Below are positions 1 through 8,900 of a stretch of DNA of 64,000 nt, one piece after another. Origin of the DNA: WHSW01 sp963821025 (GTDB lineage: Bacteria; Actinomycetota; Thermoleophilia; Solirubrobacterales; 70-9). The notes below the pieces were generated by a model, which was given only the letters and a program-made list of their open reading frames with translations, did no database searches and was not told where the DNA came from. The first letter of the stretch is position 1; each line of letters starts with the position of its first letter. The stretch lies in assembly GCA_963821025.1 (NCBI GenBank), contig CAWGCG010000003.1, forward strand, positions 124,001 through 188,000, read 5' to 3'. The translations under genes and the position numbers were made by a program.

Positions 1-355
1 CGGGGCGCTCGATCAGCGAGCGAAACTCGGCGGCCGAGATTCCCAGCGCCTCGACCGGCTCGAGTGCCTCGGTAGTCCCCGACCGGGCTCCGCGGTCGAT
101 CACCGCCAGCTCGCCGAGCAGCTCGCCCGGACCGCAGAACTGGAGCACGATCTCGCGGCCTTCGGCAGTCGTCACCGTGACCTTGACCCTGCCGCTGAGC
201 AGGACCAGGACCTCCGAGCCGGGTGCGCCTTCCTGCATCAAAGGCGCGCCCGCCTTGAACCGCCGCCGGCCGCCGCGCGCCTCGAGCTCGCCCCGGTCAT
301 CGGGATCGAGCAGGTCGAGGAAGCTGCGCCGCCGGTCGCCCGCTTCCTGGCTCAT
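1..355 (-). CDS. Crp/Fnr-type cyclic-nucleotide-binding regulator, C-terminus cut off by window edge
   Basis: The 118 visible residues start at ATG 355 and run off the left edge. They form a cNMP-binding beta-roll: the LSGRVKVTV strand pair, then GPGELLGELAVID (the phosphate-binding-cassette position) followed by an Arg (RGARSGTTEAL). Crp/Fnr proteins use this fold to sense cAMP or another ligand and carry a C-terminal winged helix that binds DNA; that half is not visible, so a bare cNMP-binding protein is also possible. A TACGGT hexamer (362-367 on this strand) ends 6 nt before the ATG and there is no Shine-Dalgarno, so the transcript is probably leaderless. It diverges from the small secreted protein at 525. 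Confidence 0.75.
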   Translation of the reverse strand, partial: MSQEAGDRRRSFLDLLDPDDRGELEARGGRRRFKAGAPLMQEGAPGSEVLVLLSGRVKVTVTTAEGREIVLQFCGPGELLGELAVIDRGARSGTTEALEPVEALGISAAEFRSLIERP

Positions 356-361
356 CGGCCA

Positions 362-367
362 ACCGTA
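362..367 (-). promoter_or_regulatory. Predicted -10 box (leaderless promoter) of the Crp/Fnr gene
   Basis: TACGGT on the minus strand, separated by 6 nt from the ATG at 355. This is the TANNNT-N6/7-start arrangement seen repeatedly in the window. Confidence 0.45.
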
Positions 368-524
368 GTCGAGTGTGTCCGAATACATGCTCGCCCCGTG
401 TAGGAATGCGTGGTCGCGCCGTCCGCCTCGGCCTACGGTGCCTCTGAGACCGAATCAAACGGTCGGCACCACACCCAAGGGCTCGGCGAGCGCCGCTCAG
501 ACCGGGTCGGGACAAGGAGGAGAC

Positions 525-902
525 ATGAGGACCTCGATGCGAAACCGGACGATCGCCGCCGTGCTGGTGGCCGGACTGCTTGCCCCGGTCGCCCCCGCGA
601 TGGCCGGCGTGGAGGATCCCTTCGGCACGGATTTGCAGGCGTCGAGCTCAGACTCGGGCCGGAGCAATGACTCGAGTGGGATCGTTCTTCGTCGAGACTC
701 GACCGAGGCGACCCCGTTCGTCGCCGAGGCTGGCGCGGAGGCGACGCCTGTCGCGGGCGACGGCTTCGACTGGGGCGACGCAGCGATCGGCGCCGGTGTC
801 GGTCTGCTCACCGCTACCTTCGCCGCGCTCGGTGCGGGCACGATCCGCGATCGGCGCGAAAACGCGCAGCAAAACGTCCCGGCGACCCCCCAGAGCGCCT
901 AG
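525..902 (+). CDS. Small exported or membrane protein of unknown function
   Basis: The protein has 125 residues. ATG 525 follows a strong Shine-Dalgarno (AAGGAGG, 513-519), which decides it over the longer in-frame ORF upstream. Residues 1-28 look like a Sec signal peptide (basic N-terminus, AAVLVAGLLAPVAPAMA). A Ser/Asp-rich acidic middle follows, then a Gly/Ala-rich hydrophobic segment at about 83-101 (AAIGAGVGLLTATFAALGAG), then RDRRENAQQN, which reads as a stop-transfer. Short proteins with a signal peptide, a spacer and one C-terminal membrane helix are common in actinobacteria, but I do not recognise a named family. A TACGGT at 434-439 could be the -10 box, giving a leader of roughly 80 nt. 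Confidence 0.6.
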   Translation: MRTSMRNRTIAAVLVAGLLAPVAPAMAGVEDPFGTDLQASSSDSGRSNDSSGIVLRRDSTEATPFVAEAGAEATPVAGDGFDWGDAAIGAGVGLLTATFAALGAGTIRDRRENAQQNVPATPQSA

Positions 903-1048
903 GGACCCCTGTTGGCACACCGCGTCAAAGCGCGGCAGCGCCACCATGCGCGAAGCGACCGGCTTGAGGCCTTGAGCCTCGGGCCGGTCGCCACGTCGTG
1001 GCAGTTCCCGGTCGGCGGAACGCTCGCGCCGTCGCCATCCGACGGGGG

Positions 1049-1054
1049 TAGGCT
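1049..1054 (+). promoter_or_regulatory. Predicted -10 box of the SnoaL-like gene
   Basis: TAGGCT lies 7 nt before GTG 1062. There is no Shine-Dalgarno, so a leaderless transcript is likely. Confidence 0.4.
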
Positions 1055-1061
1055 GGCCCCT

Positions 1062-1469
1062 GTGACCGAGGATCGAACCGATCTGGTCCGGCGTGGCTAT
1101 GAGGCATGGAATGCAGGCGATCGCAGTTGGGTTCTCGAGCACATGAGCGCCGAGATCGTCTGGGTGACGCCGCCGGAGGATCCCGACGCCTCGGTTTATC
1201 GGGGCTACGAGGGCGTGCAGCGCTACTGGGACGAGTGGAAGGAAGAGGTCGGCGACCTGCGATTCGAGCCGCGGCGGTTCATCGGCGCCGGCGACTCGGT
1301 GCTCGTCGTCGTCCGTCGGACGGGCCACGGCCGCAGCAGCGGCATCGCCGTCTCCGACGAGGTGGTCCAGGTCTTCGATTTCGAGGGAGAGCGCTGCTAT
1401 CGCGTGCGCGAGTTCTACGACCTGCGCCGGGCCCGGGATTCGCTTCCGCACAAGAAGCAGCGGGCCTGA
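1062..1469 (+). CDS. SnoaL-like/NTF2-fold protein
   Basis: The protein has 135 residues from GTG 1062 (VTEDRTDLVRRGYEAWNAGD). The helical opening with YEAWNAGD, then MSAEIVWVTPPEDPDASVYRG, EGVQRYWDEW and the beta pattern ending VVQVFDFEGERCYRVREFYD, is typical of the SnoaL/NTF2 superfamily, a cone-shaped fold used by small cyclases, isomerases and ligand-binding domains. Function cannot be assigned from the fold alone. An in-frame ORF extends upstream to 912, but the 1062 start fits both the domain boundary and the TAGGCT box. The GMC oxidoreductase gene follows 11 nt downstream, so the two may be co-transcribed. Confidence 0.75.
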   Translation: MTEDRTDLVRRGYEAWNAGDRSWVLEHMSAEIVWVTPPEDPDASVYRGYEGVQRYWDEWKEEVGDLRFEPRRFIGAGDSVLVVVRRTGHGRSSGIAVSDEVVQVFDFEGERCYRVREFYDLRRARDSLPHKKQRA

Positions 1470-1480
1470 GGCCGGGGCGC

Positions 1481-3913
1481 GTGCCAGCGCAGGCCGAGGC
1501 GAGGCAGGCCGAGCTGACGGCAGCCGAGCGCCGGCTGCAAAAGGCGGTCGGGTTCTTCACCTTCGTCTTCATCGCCTTGGTGGTCGGCTACCTGCTGCAG
1601 GGCGCGTTCAACGAGGAGGCCGCCTTTCCGTTCGTCGCCAACTCGGTCGCCAAGGACGGGATGATGGCTGTTCTCTGCGCTCTCGCCTGGGCCGACGTGC
1701 GCCGCAACGGCTGGGCGGTGACGGTCGTCGTAGGGGCCCACCTGCTGATCATCGGATCGCTGCTCTTCATGCTGGCGCTCAACCTCGTCTTCGGCAACAG
1801 CCTGAGCGTCGCCGGAGCCTTCGAAGGGCCGCTCGGCACCGAGCTTCCGGACCCCGTGATCCTGCTCGTCGTCTGGTTCGTTCTGGCGGTCGCGGTCGTG
1901 GTGGTGCTCGCGGTGCTTCGCAACCGAGCGCTTCGCGCGCAGCTCTCGCTCCTCTACCTGTGGCCGCACCAGTATCAGGCCGCGACCGCACTGGCCGAGG
2001 TCCTCGTGGTCGGCCCCGACGAGCGGCTCACGCCCGACGAGGTCGGTACCAACGTCGACCAGTATCTGAACTCGTTCTCGGCCACCGGCAAATCGAAGCT
2101 GCGACTCGCCTTGAGCGCGCTCTGCGTCTATCCGATCCTCCGCGGCCGGCCGCCGTTCACGTTGATGTCGGCCGAGCGGCGGCAGCGATTCGTCGAGCAA
2201 CGGTTCATTGCCGATGTCGCCGAGCGGCGCCTGCCGGGCCCGATTCGCCGCCTGGTCCAATCGATCCTGGTGGCCGTGCAGCAACTCACCTTCATCGGCT
2301 ATTACGCCGATCCGCGGGCGGCCGAGGACGCCGGCTACGTGCCGTTCTCGAAGCGCCCGCGCTACGCCGCCGCGGTCGCCGGCCTTGCCCCCGAGCGCTC
2401 GCCGCTCGACGTCCATACCCCGCGTGAGGTCGACGGCGAGCGCCTCACCGCCGACGTCGCGATCGTCGGCAGCGGCGCCGCCGGGGCGATGCTCGCCTAT
2501 CGGCTCGCCAAGCGCGGACGCGAGGTCGTCGTGCTCGAGCGGGGCAAACACGTCGACCCGTCGCAGTTCACCGAGGATGAGCGCGGCCAGTTCTCCGACC
2601 TCTATTCCGACGGCGCCATGCAGCTTTCAGGCGACGCCCGCTTCCAGGTGCTGCAGGGGATGTGCGTGGGTGGCTCGACCGTGGTCAACAATGCCGTCTG
2701 CTTCGACCTCCCGGACCACATGCTCGATCGCTGGAACGATTGCGACGGCCTCGACGCCGGGCTCGACGAGGCCGCGCTGCGCAAGTCGTTCAAGCGGGTG
2801 CGCAAGTGGCTGCCGGTGATCAGCCAGGCCGGCAATCGCCACCTCGGCGCCGGCGGAGACAAGCTGGTCGAGGGGATCGAGAGGCTCGGTCTCGCCGACG
2901 GACCGGGCGAGTGCGATGTCGTCGAGGCCAACATCGCCGACGATTGCTTCGGCTGCGGCTACTGCAACATCGGCTGCCGATTCGGAAAGAAGCTCTCGGC
3001 GCTCGACGTCACCTTGCCGCGCGCCCAGCAGCGGTTCGGCACCGACGCCTTGCGGATCTACTCCGAGTGCGAGGTCGAGCGGGTCAGCGGCGCCAACGGC
3101 GGCTCGGCGGCGCTCGAGTGCAGGCTCTCTGACGGGCGGCCGCTCCGGGTCGTGGCGAACACGGTCGTGATCAGCGCCGGGGCACTCGCCTCGAGCCTGA
3201 TCCTGCAACGCAGCGACCTCGGCGGGCCGCTCGCGGGCAGCGCGCTCAGCTGCAACCTCGGCGCGCCGATGACCGGTGAGTTCGCCGAGAAGCTCGATTC
3301 ATACGACGGCCTGCAGATCTCCCACTACCTGAAGCCCGCGAACGAGGATGGGCTCGTGCTTCAGAGCTGGTTCAACCCAGTTGGTGCGCAATCGCTGTTC
3401 ATGCCGGGATGGTTCTCCGACCACTACCGGAACATGCGCCGCTATGACCACATGGCGACCGCGGGCTCGGTCGTCGGCACGCGCTCGAACATCCGGGTGC
3501 GCCCCGGCCGGCGGGGGCGCGGGATGCGCCTCGACTACGAGCCCGCCGCCGATGACCTGCAGCGGTTGCTCGCCGGGCTCGAGCTGATCGGCCGTATCTT
3601 CCTGGCGGCCGACGCCGAGCGGGTGATGCCACCGACCTTCAGCTACATGCCGATCGACGACGAGGCCGAGCTCTCCTCGATCGGGCGCCGGGTCCGCGAC
3701 AACACCGACATCACACTGCACACCTCGCACCCCCAGGGCGGCAACCCGATCAGCCGCGACCCGAGCAAGGGGGTCGTCGACGAGAACTTCGCCGTTCGCG
3801 GCGCAAGCGGCGTTCACGTCTGCGACGCGAGCGTCTTTCCGAGTGCGGCCACGGTCAGCCCGCAGCTCACCGTGATGGCGCTCGCCGACTACGCCTCGGC
3901 GCGGATCGACTGA
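1481..3913 (+). CDS. Membrane-anchored GMC-family oxidoreductase with N-terminal TM domain and four-Cys cluster
   Basis: The protein has 810 residues from GTG 1481. Residues about 22-150 hold three or four hydrophobic helices, an unusual extension for this family. Residues about 190-285 resemble the small helical domain (gluconate dehydrogenase subunit 3-like) that precedes GMC domains in long-chain fatty alcohol oxidases. The FAD Rossmann motif VGSGAAGAMLAYRLAKRG begins near 329 with the acidic VVLERG strand end. A C-x2-C-x2-C-x3-C cluster (CFGCGYCNIGC) spans residues 489-499, the position where alcohol-oxidase relatives carry conserved cysteines and where an Fe-S cluster or structural metal would fit. 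The C-terminus has HTSHPQGGNP (catalytic His region) and the terminal GMC block VCDASVFPSAATVSPQLTVMALA. Likely oxidises a lipophilic alcohol or sterol at the membrane; the substrate is unknown. Confidence 0.8.
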   Translation: MPAQAEARQAELTAAERRLQKAVGFFTFVFIALVVGYLLQGAFNEEAAFPFVANSVAKDGMMAVLCALAWADVRRNGWAVTVVVGAHLLIIGSLLFMLALNLVFGNSLSVAGAFEGPLGTELPDPVILLVVWFVLAVAVVVVLAVLRNRALRAQLSLLYLWPHQYQAATALAEVLVVGPDERLTPDEVGTNVDQYLNSFSATGKSKLRLALSALCVYPILRGRPPFTLMSAERRQRFVEQRFIADVAERRLPGPIRRLVQSILVAVQQLTFIGYYADPRAAEDAGYVPFSKRPRYAAAVAGLAPERSPLDVHTPREVDGERLTADVAIVGSGAAGAMLAYRLAKRGREVVVLERGKHVDPSQFTEDERGQFSDLYSDGAMQLSGDARFQVLQGMCVGGSTVVNNAVCFDLPDHMLDRWNDCDGLDAGLDEAALRKSFKRVRKWLPVISQAGNRHLGAGGDKLVEGIERLGLADGPGECDVVEANIADDCFGCGYCNIGCRFGKKLSALDVTLPRAQQRFGTDALRIYSECEVERVSGANGGSAALECRLSDGRPLRVVANTVVISAGALASSLILQRSDLGGPLAGSALSCNLGAPMTGEFAEKLDSYDGLQISHYLKPANEDGLVLQSWFNPVGAQSLFMPGWFSDHYRNMRRYDHMATAGSVVGTRSNIRVRPGRRGRGMRLDYEPAADDLQRLLAGLELIGRIFLAADAERVMPPTFSYMPIDDEAELSSIGRRVRDNTDITLHTSHPQGGNPISRDPSKGVVDENFAVRGASGVHVCDASVFPSAATVSPQLTVMALADYASARID

Positions 3914-3914
3914 C

Positions 3915-4670
3915 TCAGAGCCGAACCACGACCAGCCCGGCCGCCAGCAGCGTCAGCGCCAGGGCACTGGCGCGCAGGGCGCCGTCGAGCGGCGCCGCCA
4001 GCGCCGAGGCGGAGAGCTGACGCCGCGAGCCGTCGGCGAGCACTTGGATCCCGGCGACCGAGATCGTGCGCCGGCGCAGCTCGCGCACGGGCGCACTCAA
4101 CCGCCGCTGGGCGACGCTGAGGCCGAAGCAGGCAGCGGTTATCGCGACCGCCGCGAGGGCCTCCGCGGCCGAATCGAACCCGACCGCATTGACCCAATAG
4201 CCGGTGGCCGCCGGAAACGCCCCCCAGGCGGCGGCGAACCAGAAGTCGGTGTGAAAGCGCCCGCCGAAGAGCTCTAGGTTGTAGGCGCAGACGATGAAGG
4301 CCCCAGCCACCACGAACGGGGCGAGGCTGAACGAGACCGCGAACAGGCCGGCGATCCCGATCGCGACCGCGCCCACCAGGCCGCCCGTGGCGAGGCCGAT
4401 CAGGAGCCGGTCGGAGAGCTCGGTCCCCAGCGGTCGGCCGTGTAGCTCGTCGAGCGCGTGCGCGCACACCCCGACCGCGAGGAAGAAGGCGGCGAGCGCC
4501 GCCCAGAGCCGCTCGTCGTGAAGGATCGGCGCGGCGACCGCGCCGAGCGCGACGTAGCTCAGATTCCAGGCCGTGTAGGGGAGATGCAGCAGGGTGACCA
4601 GGTCGCGCCAGCCGCCGGGTCGCAGGGCGTAGAAGGCGGGCCGCTGGGCGGGCGCGGGCTCAGCCCCCAT
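3915..4670 (-). CDS. UbiA-like prenyltransferase-family membrane protein
   Basis: The protein has 251 residues. It is strongly hydrophobic with about seven predicted membrane helices. The segment AHALDELHGRPLGTELSDR (about 70-88) holds Asp residues in an arrangement like the first Asp-rich motif of UbiA prenyltransferases, and ...AYNLELFGGRFHTD follows a helix in the place of a second motif, though the classical DxxxD is not fully kept. UbiA enzymes attach polyprenyl chains to aromatic or polar acceptors. The start overlaps the end of the upstream methyltransferase by 11 nt, so the two are translationally coupled and probably act on the same lipid or quinone-like compound. Its stop nearly abuts the end of the convergent GMC gene. 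Confidence 0.55.
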   Translation of the reverse strand: MGAEPAPAQRPAFYALRPGGWRDLVTLLHLPYTAWNLSYVALGAVAAPILHDERLWAALAAFFLAVGVCAHALDELHGRPLGTELSDRLLIGLATGGLVGAVAIGIAGLFAVSFSLAPFVVAGAFIVCAYNLELFGGRFHTDFWFAAAWGAFPAATGYWVNAVGFDSAAEALAAVAITAACFGLSVAQRRLSAPVRELRRRTISVAGIQVLADGSRRQLSASALAAPLDGALRASALALTLLAAGLVVVRL

Positions 4671-5400
4671 CCCGGACGCCCCAGATCACCACACCGCCGC
4701 CGCGGCTGAGCCGGAGAACCTGCACCGCATCGATCCCGGCCTCGCCCCAGATCTCGATCAGGCGCGGCAACGGATAGCGCTCGTAAAAGCCCGAGATGCT
4801 GGGTCCGAGGAAGCGTCCGACCTGACACCAGTCGCGAGAGGCCAGGAGGCCTAGCGCCGGCAGCGCCAGGCGGGTGTAGAGCCACCAGAGCGGCCGCCAG
4901 ACGGGAGGGTCGGGGAGGCCGAAGTCCATCGCCGCGATCAGCCCCCCGGGCTTCACGACCCGAGCCAGTTCCGTCAGCGTCGCCTGCGGATCGGCGAGGT
5001 AGCGGAGCAGGTGGGCGCAGGTGAGGTGGTCGAACTCGCCGTCGGCGAACGGCAGGCGTTCGGCGTCGCCGAGAACTAGCTCACAGTGGGCTTGCAGGTG
5101 TGGGTCCGCCGCGAGCCGAGCGCGGGCGGCGGTGATCATCTCGGGGCTGCGATCGAGCCCGACGACCTCGCAGCGGTAACGGCGGACGAGGCCCGCCGCC
5201 ACGAGCCCGGTGCCGGTGGCGACGTCGAGCACCCGGTCGGTCGCCGCGGCGTCGACCCTGGCGACCATCGCCCGGCGCCAGCGTGGCTCTTGGCCGAGGC
5301 TGAGCAAGTTGGCGAGCAGGTCGTAGCGGCGCGGCAAGCCGGCGAACAGCGCGAGTCCGTCCTGCTTCGCCGGCGCGCCCGCCGCCGCCCGCACGTTCAT
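4660..5400 (-). CDS. UbiE/MenG-like class I SAM-dependent methyltransferase
   Basis: The protein has 246 residues from ATG 5400. SAM-binding motif I is VLDVATGTGLVAAGL (about 58-72), motif II covers VVGLDRSPEMI, and LVLGDAERLPFADGEFD is the UbiE-type post-motif II loop. It continues with LARVVKPGGLIAAMDFG. Opening with LFAGLPRRYDLLANLLSLGQ matches the start of demethylmenaquinone and ubiquinone C-methyltransferases, so methylation of a prenylated ring or similar small molecule is likely. The 3' end overlaps the UbiA-like gene, forming a two-gene unit. It need not be the housekeeping menaquinone enzyme, because UbiE paralogues are common. Confidence 0.75.
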   Translation of the reverse strand: MNVRAAAGAPAKQDGLALFAGLPRRYDLLANLLSLGQEPRWRRAMVARVDAAATDRVLDVATGTGLVAAGLVRRYRCEVVGLDRSPEMITAARARLAADPHLQAHCELVLGDAERLPFADGEFDHLTCAHLLRYLADPQATLTELARVVKPGGLIAAMDFGLPDPPVWRPLWWLYTRLALPALGLLASRDWCQVGRFLGPSISGFYERYPLPRLIEIWGEAGIDAVQVLRLSRGGGVVIWGVRDGG

Positions 5401-5487
5401 CCGGCGACGCCTTTGTTCGCGTCGATGGTTGGCGGTCCCTCTGGGCGGGTACCGTGGGCCGATTGCACAAACAACAGGGAGGTTCGC

Positions 5488-5562
5488 GTGTCGGTAGTAA
5501 CGATCCTGATCATCATCATCCTCGTCTTGCTGGCGATCTATCTCGCCAGGCGAGTGCTCTAG
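5488..5562 (+). CDS. Single-helix membrane peptide of 24 residues
   Basis: GTG 5488 is preceded by a clean Shine-Dalgarno (AGGGAGG, 5476-5482), and a possible -10 TACCGT lies at 5450-5455. The product is VSVVTILIIIILVLLAIYLA followed by RRVL: almost entirely one transmembrane helix with a basic cytoplasmic tail. It sits alone in the gap between two minus-strand genes. Position, start signals and third-position G/C use support expression. The function is unknown; such peptides often modulate a membrane partner. Confidence 0.5.
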   Translation: MSVVTILIIIILVLLAIYLARRVL

Positions 5563-5609
5563 CGCGCGCGGCGCCGCTACCCGCAGATACTCGCTCGGTG
5601 AGGGCGGCT

Positions 5610-5930
5610 TCAGTTCGTTTCCAAGACGATGTCCTCGCTCCAATGGAAGACGCTGACGTCGTCTGATCTCATCGCGCAGACGATTCCGATCGCGCGGGCG
5701 GGGCCGCGCTTGAACTTGCGGTTGCCCGAGGGCGCGACCGTCAGCATCCACTCCGCCTGACCGGCCTCGAAATCGGGCGGCGAGCTCGCCGCCCCGGCGA
5801 TCCTCTCCGACCGCTGGGTGATCGTCACCGAAACGACCGCCTCCTCCTCGCCCGGCTCCCACTCGAGCGGCCCGCATACCTCGACCTTCCCGCCGATGAT
5901 CTCCGCCGGGGAATCGAATTTCGATCGCAC
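5610..5930 (-). CDS. Hypothetical 106-residue protein
   Basis: The start is GTG 5930, chosen because AGAGGAGG lies just upstream on this strand. The longer in-frame ORF would run into the coding region of the cyclase gene. The protein is soluble and beta-rich (GGKVEVCGPLEW..EEAVVSVTITQ; AEWMLTVAPSGNRKFKRGPARAIGIVCA), without a signal peptide or membrane helix. It lies 22 nt downstream of the large cyclase/ATPase gene and may be its last operon member. I do not recognise a family. Confidence 0.55.
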   Translation of the reverse strand: MRSKFDSPAEIIGGKVEVCGPLEWEPGEEEAVVSVTITQRSERIAGAASSPPDFEAGQAEWMLTVAPSGNRKFKRGPARAIGIVCAMRSDDVSVFHWSEDIVLETN

Positions 5931-5952
5931 ACCGTCCTCCTCTGCTTGTCGG

Positions 5953-8900
5953 TTATGCCGGGACCTGTCGGGCCAGCCTCGCGCCGGCCCGCTGGACGCC
6001 GACCTTGTTTCCCTTCCGTTCATAGAGCGAGATTGCCTGGCGCAGCGCCGAGCCGGCCGAGCTCGCCTCACCCGCGGCTTCGAGCACGTCGGCTTGCGCG
6101 ACCAGGGCATCGGCGCGCTCGCTCAGCCAATCGGTTCGCTCGGCCAGGGCAACTGCCTCCGCGCTGAGCTGCTTGGCCTCGGCGCCCGCCCCCTGGCGCG
6201 CCAGCAGGCGAGCGCGTTCGGTTCGCCAGGTGATCTGGGGCGAGAGGTCATCGTCGGCGGCAGCGTGCCTCGCTGTCTCGGTGAGCTCCCAAGCCTCGTC
6301 GACTCGCCCCTGGATGCGTACGACCCCGGCGAGGATCGTCGCGGTGGAGGCCAGCAGCGCCTTCTCACCCATCTCGGCGAGGCGCTCATACCCGGCGCGC
6401 AGCAGCGTCTCCGCCCCGGCCAAGTCGCCGGACGCGATCAGGACGAAGGACTCCGGATGGGAGACCGCGGTGTAGATCGAGCGGCCGAGCTGATCGAGGA
6501 TCGAGTTGCTCTCGGCGAGCAACCCACGGGCCGCCGCAAACTCGCCCCGCATCGCCCGCAGGCCGGCAAGCGTGTCGAGGACGATTGCCTGCGCCCGGCT
6601 CTGGGGGCTGAGCTGGGCGCCGATCGCCTGGCAGCGAGCGATGCCCGCATCGACGAAGACCGGTCCGTAGAAAGCCGAGGAGGCAAGCCAGGTGAGCGCG
6701 TCGGCCCGACCTGGGTCGTCGCCGGCCCGACGCGCGTGCTCGACCGCGCGCTGCCAGGCGACGTCGGCGTCGGCGGATCTCGCCTCGGTCCACAAGACGA
6801 GCCCCCGCAACCGCCACAGCCGGTCGAGCCCGAGATCGTCCCGGTCGCCCTCGAAAGTGGCCAGCAGCCAGTCGAACCTCGATCGAATCTCCTCGCGCGT
6901 GCGCGATCCGGTATCGACCATCAGCCGCGAATAGAGCCGGACGGCGGCGGCATGTGCCTGTGCGGACGAATCGCCGCGCGCCGCGGCCTGCTCGATCGAC
7001 CCCTCCAGGAGCGCCTCGGCCTCGGCCAGCTGACCGGCCTCGGTCAGGGCCACGCCGAGCTCGGCCACCAGCACGCCCCGTTCGGCTTCGTCCGCGGGCA
7101 GTAGCGCGATCGCGCGTTCGAGCAGGCCGATCGCGGCCGGCAGGTCCTCGCCGGCGAGTGCGCCCCTCCCCGCTTCCCCGAGATAGGCGCCGGCCCCGGT
7201 CGCCAGCGCCAGATGCTCGTGCTTTGCGGCCGGCTCGACCTCGACCCGATAGTGAAATGCCTGCTCCAGGTGATAGCCCGCTATCTCACCCTGCTCGGGG
7301 AGCCCGCCGCCGCTCCGCCGCTCGAGCCAGCGCGCATAGCCTTCGTGGAGATCGGCCCTGCGCCATTTCGGGATCAACCCGTAGGCCGCATTCCGGATCA
7401 GGATGTGGTCGAAACGAAATGCCTGCTCGTCGGGGAGATCGGCTCGCGCCGGCCGGACCAGTTCGCGATCCACCAGTGTCGACAGGCTCAGATCGAGGCT
7501 AGCTCGGCGACCATCCGCGACCAGATGCTCGATCGCCCCGCGATGAAAGGTGCGTCCCTCGATCGACGCCGCTTCGATCACCTCGCGCTCATCCACCGAG
7601 AGCCGGTCGATGCGCGCCGTGAGCACCGCCCGGATCGTCGGCGGGACCTCGGCGGGCACCTGCTCGGACTCGGCCTGCATCGCGATCATCTGCTGGAGGT
7701 AGAACGGGTTGCCCTCGGCCGCGGCGAGCAGTTGCGCCTGCCGGTCGGTGGTCAGCTCGGCGCCGGGTCCGAGCCGCTCGAGCAACTCGGCCGCCTCGCC
7801 GGTCGAAAGGGGCTCGAGGCGCACCTCGGCGGCGCCGGTGCCGCCGGGCCCCGGCCACTGCGGACGCTCGTCGAGCAATTCGGGCCGAGCGAGGCAGAGG
7901 ACCAGTAACGGGGCCGCCGACGCCGACCGTGCGAGGTCCGAGATCAGGTCGAGCAGCGTCGGCGCGGCCCAATGGATGTCCTCGAACACGACCACCAGCG
8001 GACCTCGGTGGGCGATTGCCTCGAGCAGATTGCGCGCCGCCCACTGCGCCTCCTCGATCGGGACGCTCCCCGGGGACAATCCCGTTGCCCGCGCGATCCG
8101 GCTCGCGATCAGATCTGCCTCCTCGGCGGTCTTGTCCTCCCGGACGAGCGCAGCGAGCGTCGCCTCGTCGGCGGGCGCGGCGAGCTGGCGCGCGATCTCC
8201 GTCAGCGGCCAGTAGGTGATCGTCTCCCCGTAGGACAGGCACCGACCGATGACCACGGTCGCCTGGTCACCGATTTCGTCGATCAGCGCTCGCGCCAGTC
8301 GCGACTTGCCGATCCCCGCCGTGCCAAGGACCGTGACCAGCTTCGGGGTCGCGTCGGCGGCGACCCCGTCGAAGGCTTGGCGAAGCAATGCGAGCTCGGC
8401 CTCGCGGCCGACGAATGGAGATCGAGCTTCGGCCGGAGTTCGCGCGCGCTCCGAGGCGACCGCCGAAAGCCGCCAAGCCGCCACCGGGGCCGCCTTGCCC
8501 TTCAGGTCGAGCGCGTCGACGCGGTCGAGGGTCGCCGCGTCGCCGATCAGCCGGGCCGTCTGCTCGCCGACGAGCACCGCCCCCGGCTCGGCGGCGGCCT
8601 CGAGCCGCTGGGCGACGTTGACTGCGTCGCCGAGGACCGACAACTCGCCGCTCGGGTCGTCCCCGACGACGACCTCGCCCGTGTTGATGCCGGTGCGCAC
8701 GCCCAGCTCCACGTCCCAGCGCCGCCTCAGCTCCCGATTGAGCGCGGCGAGCGCCTCGCGCATCTCGAGCGCTGCCCGGGCCGCGCGCAGCGCATCGTCC
8801 TCGTGGGCTTGCGGGACGCCGAAGACCGCCATCACCGCATCGCCCATGTGCTTCTCGACCGCGCCGCCGTGGCGTTCGATCACCCGATCGGCGCCTTCGA

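Noticed and set aside
912..1061. N-terminal extension of the SnoaL-like protein
   Set aside because: The extension (HRVKARQRHHARSD...) does not fit the fold, and the TAGGCT box with GTG 1062 gives a better start.
648..1451. Long minus-strand open frame opposite the SnoaL-like gene
   Set aside because: Antisense shadow typical of very high GC DNA; Arg/Pro/Ala-rich product with no domain and no start signals. The same holds for many long frames opposite real genes (for example 22638-25253 and 29247-32039).
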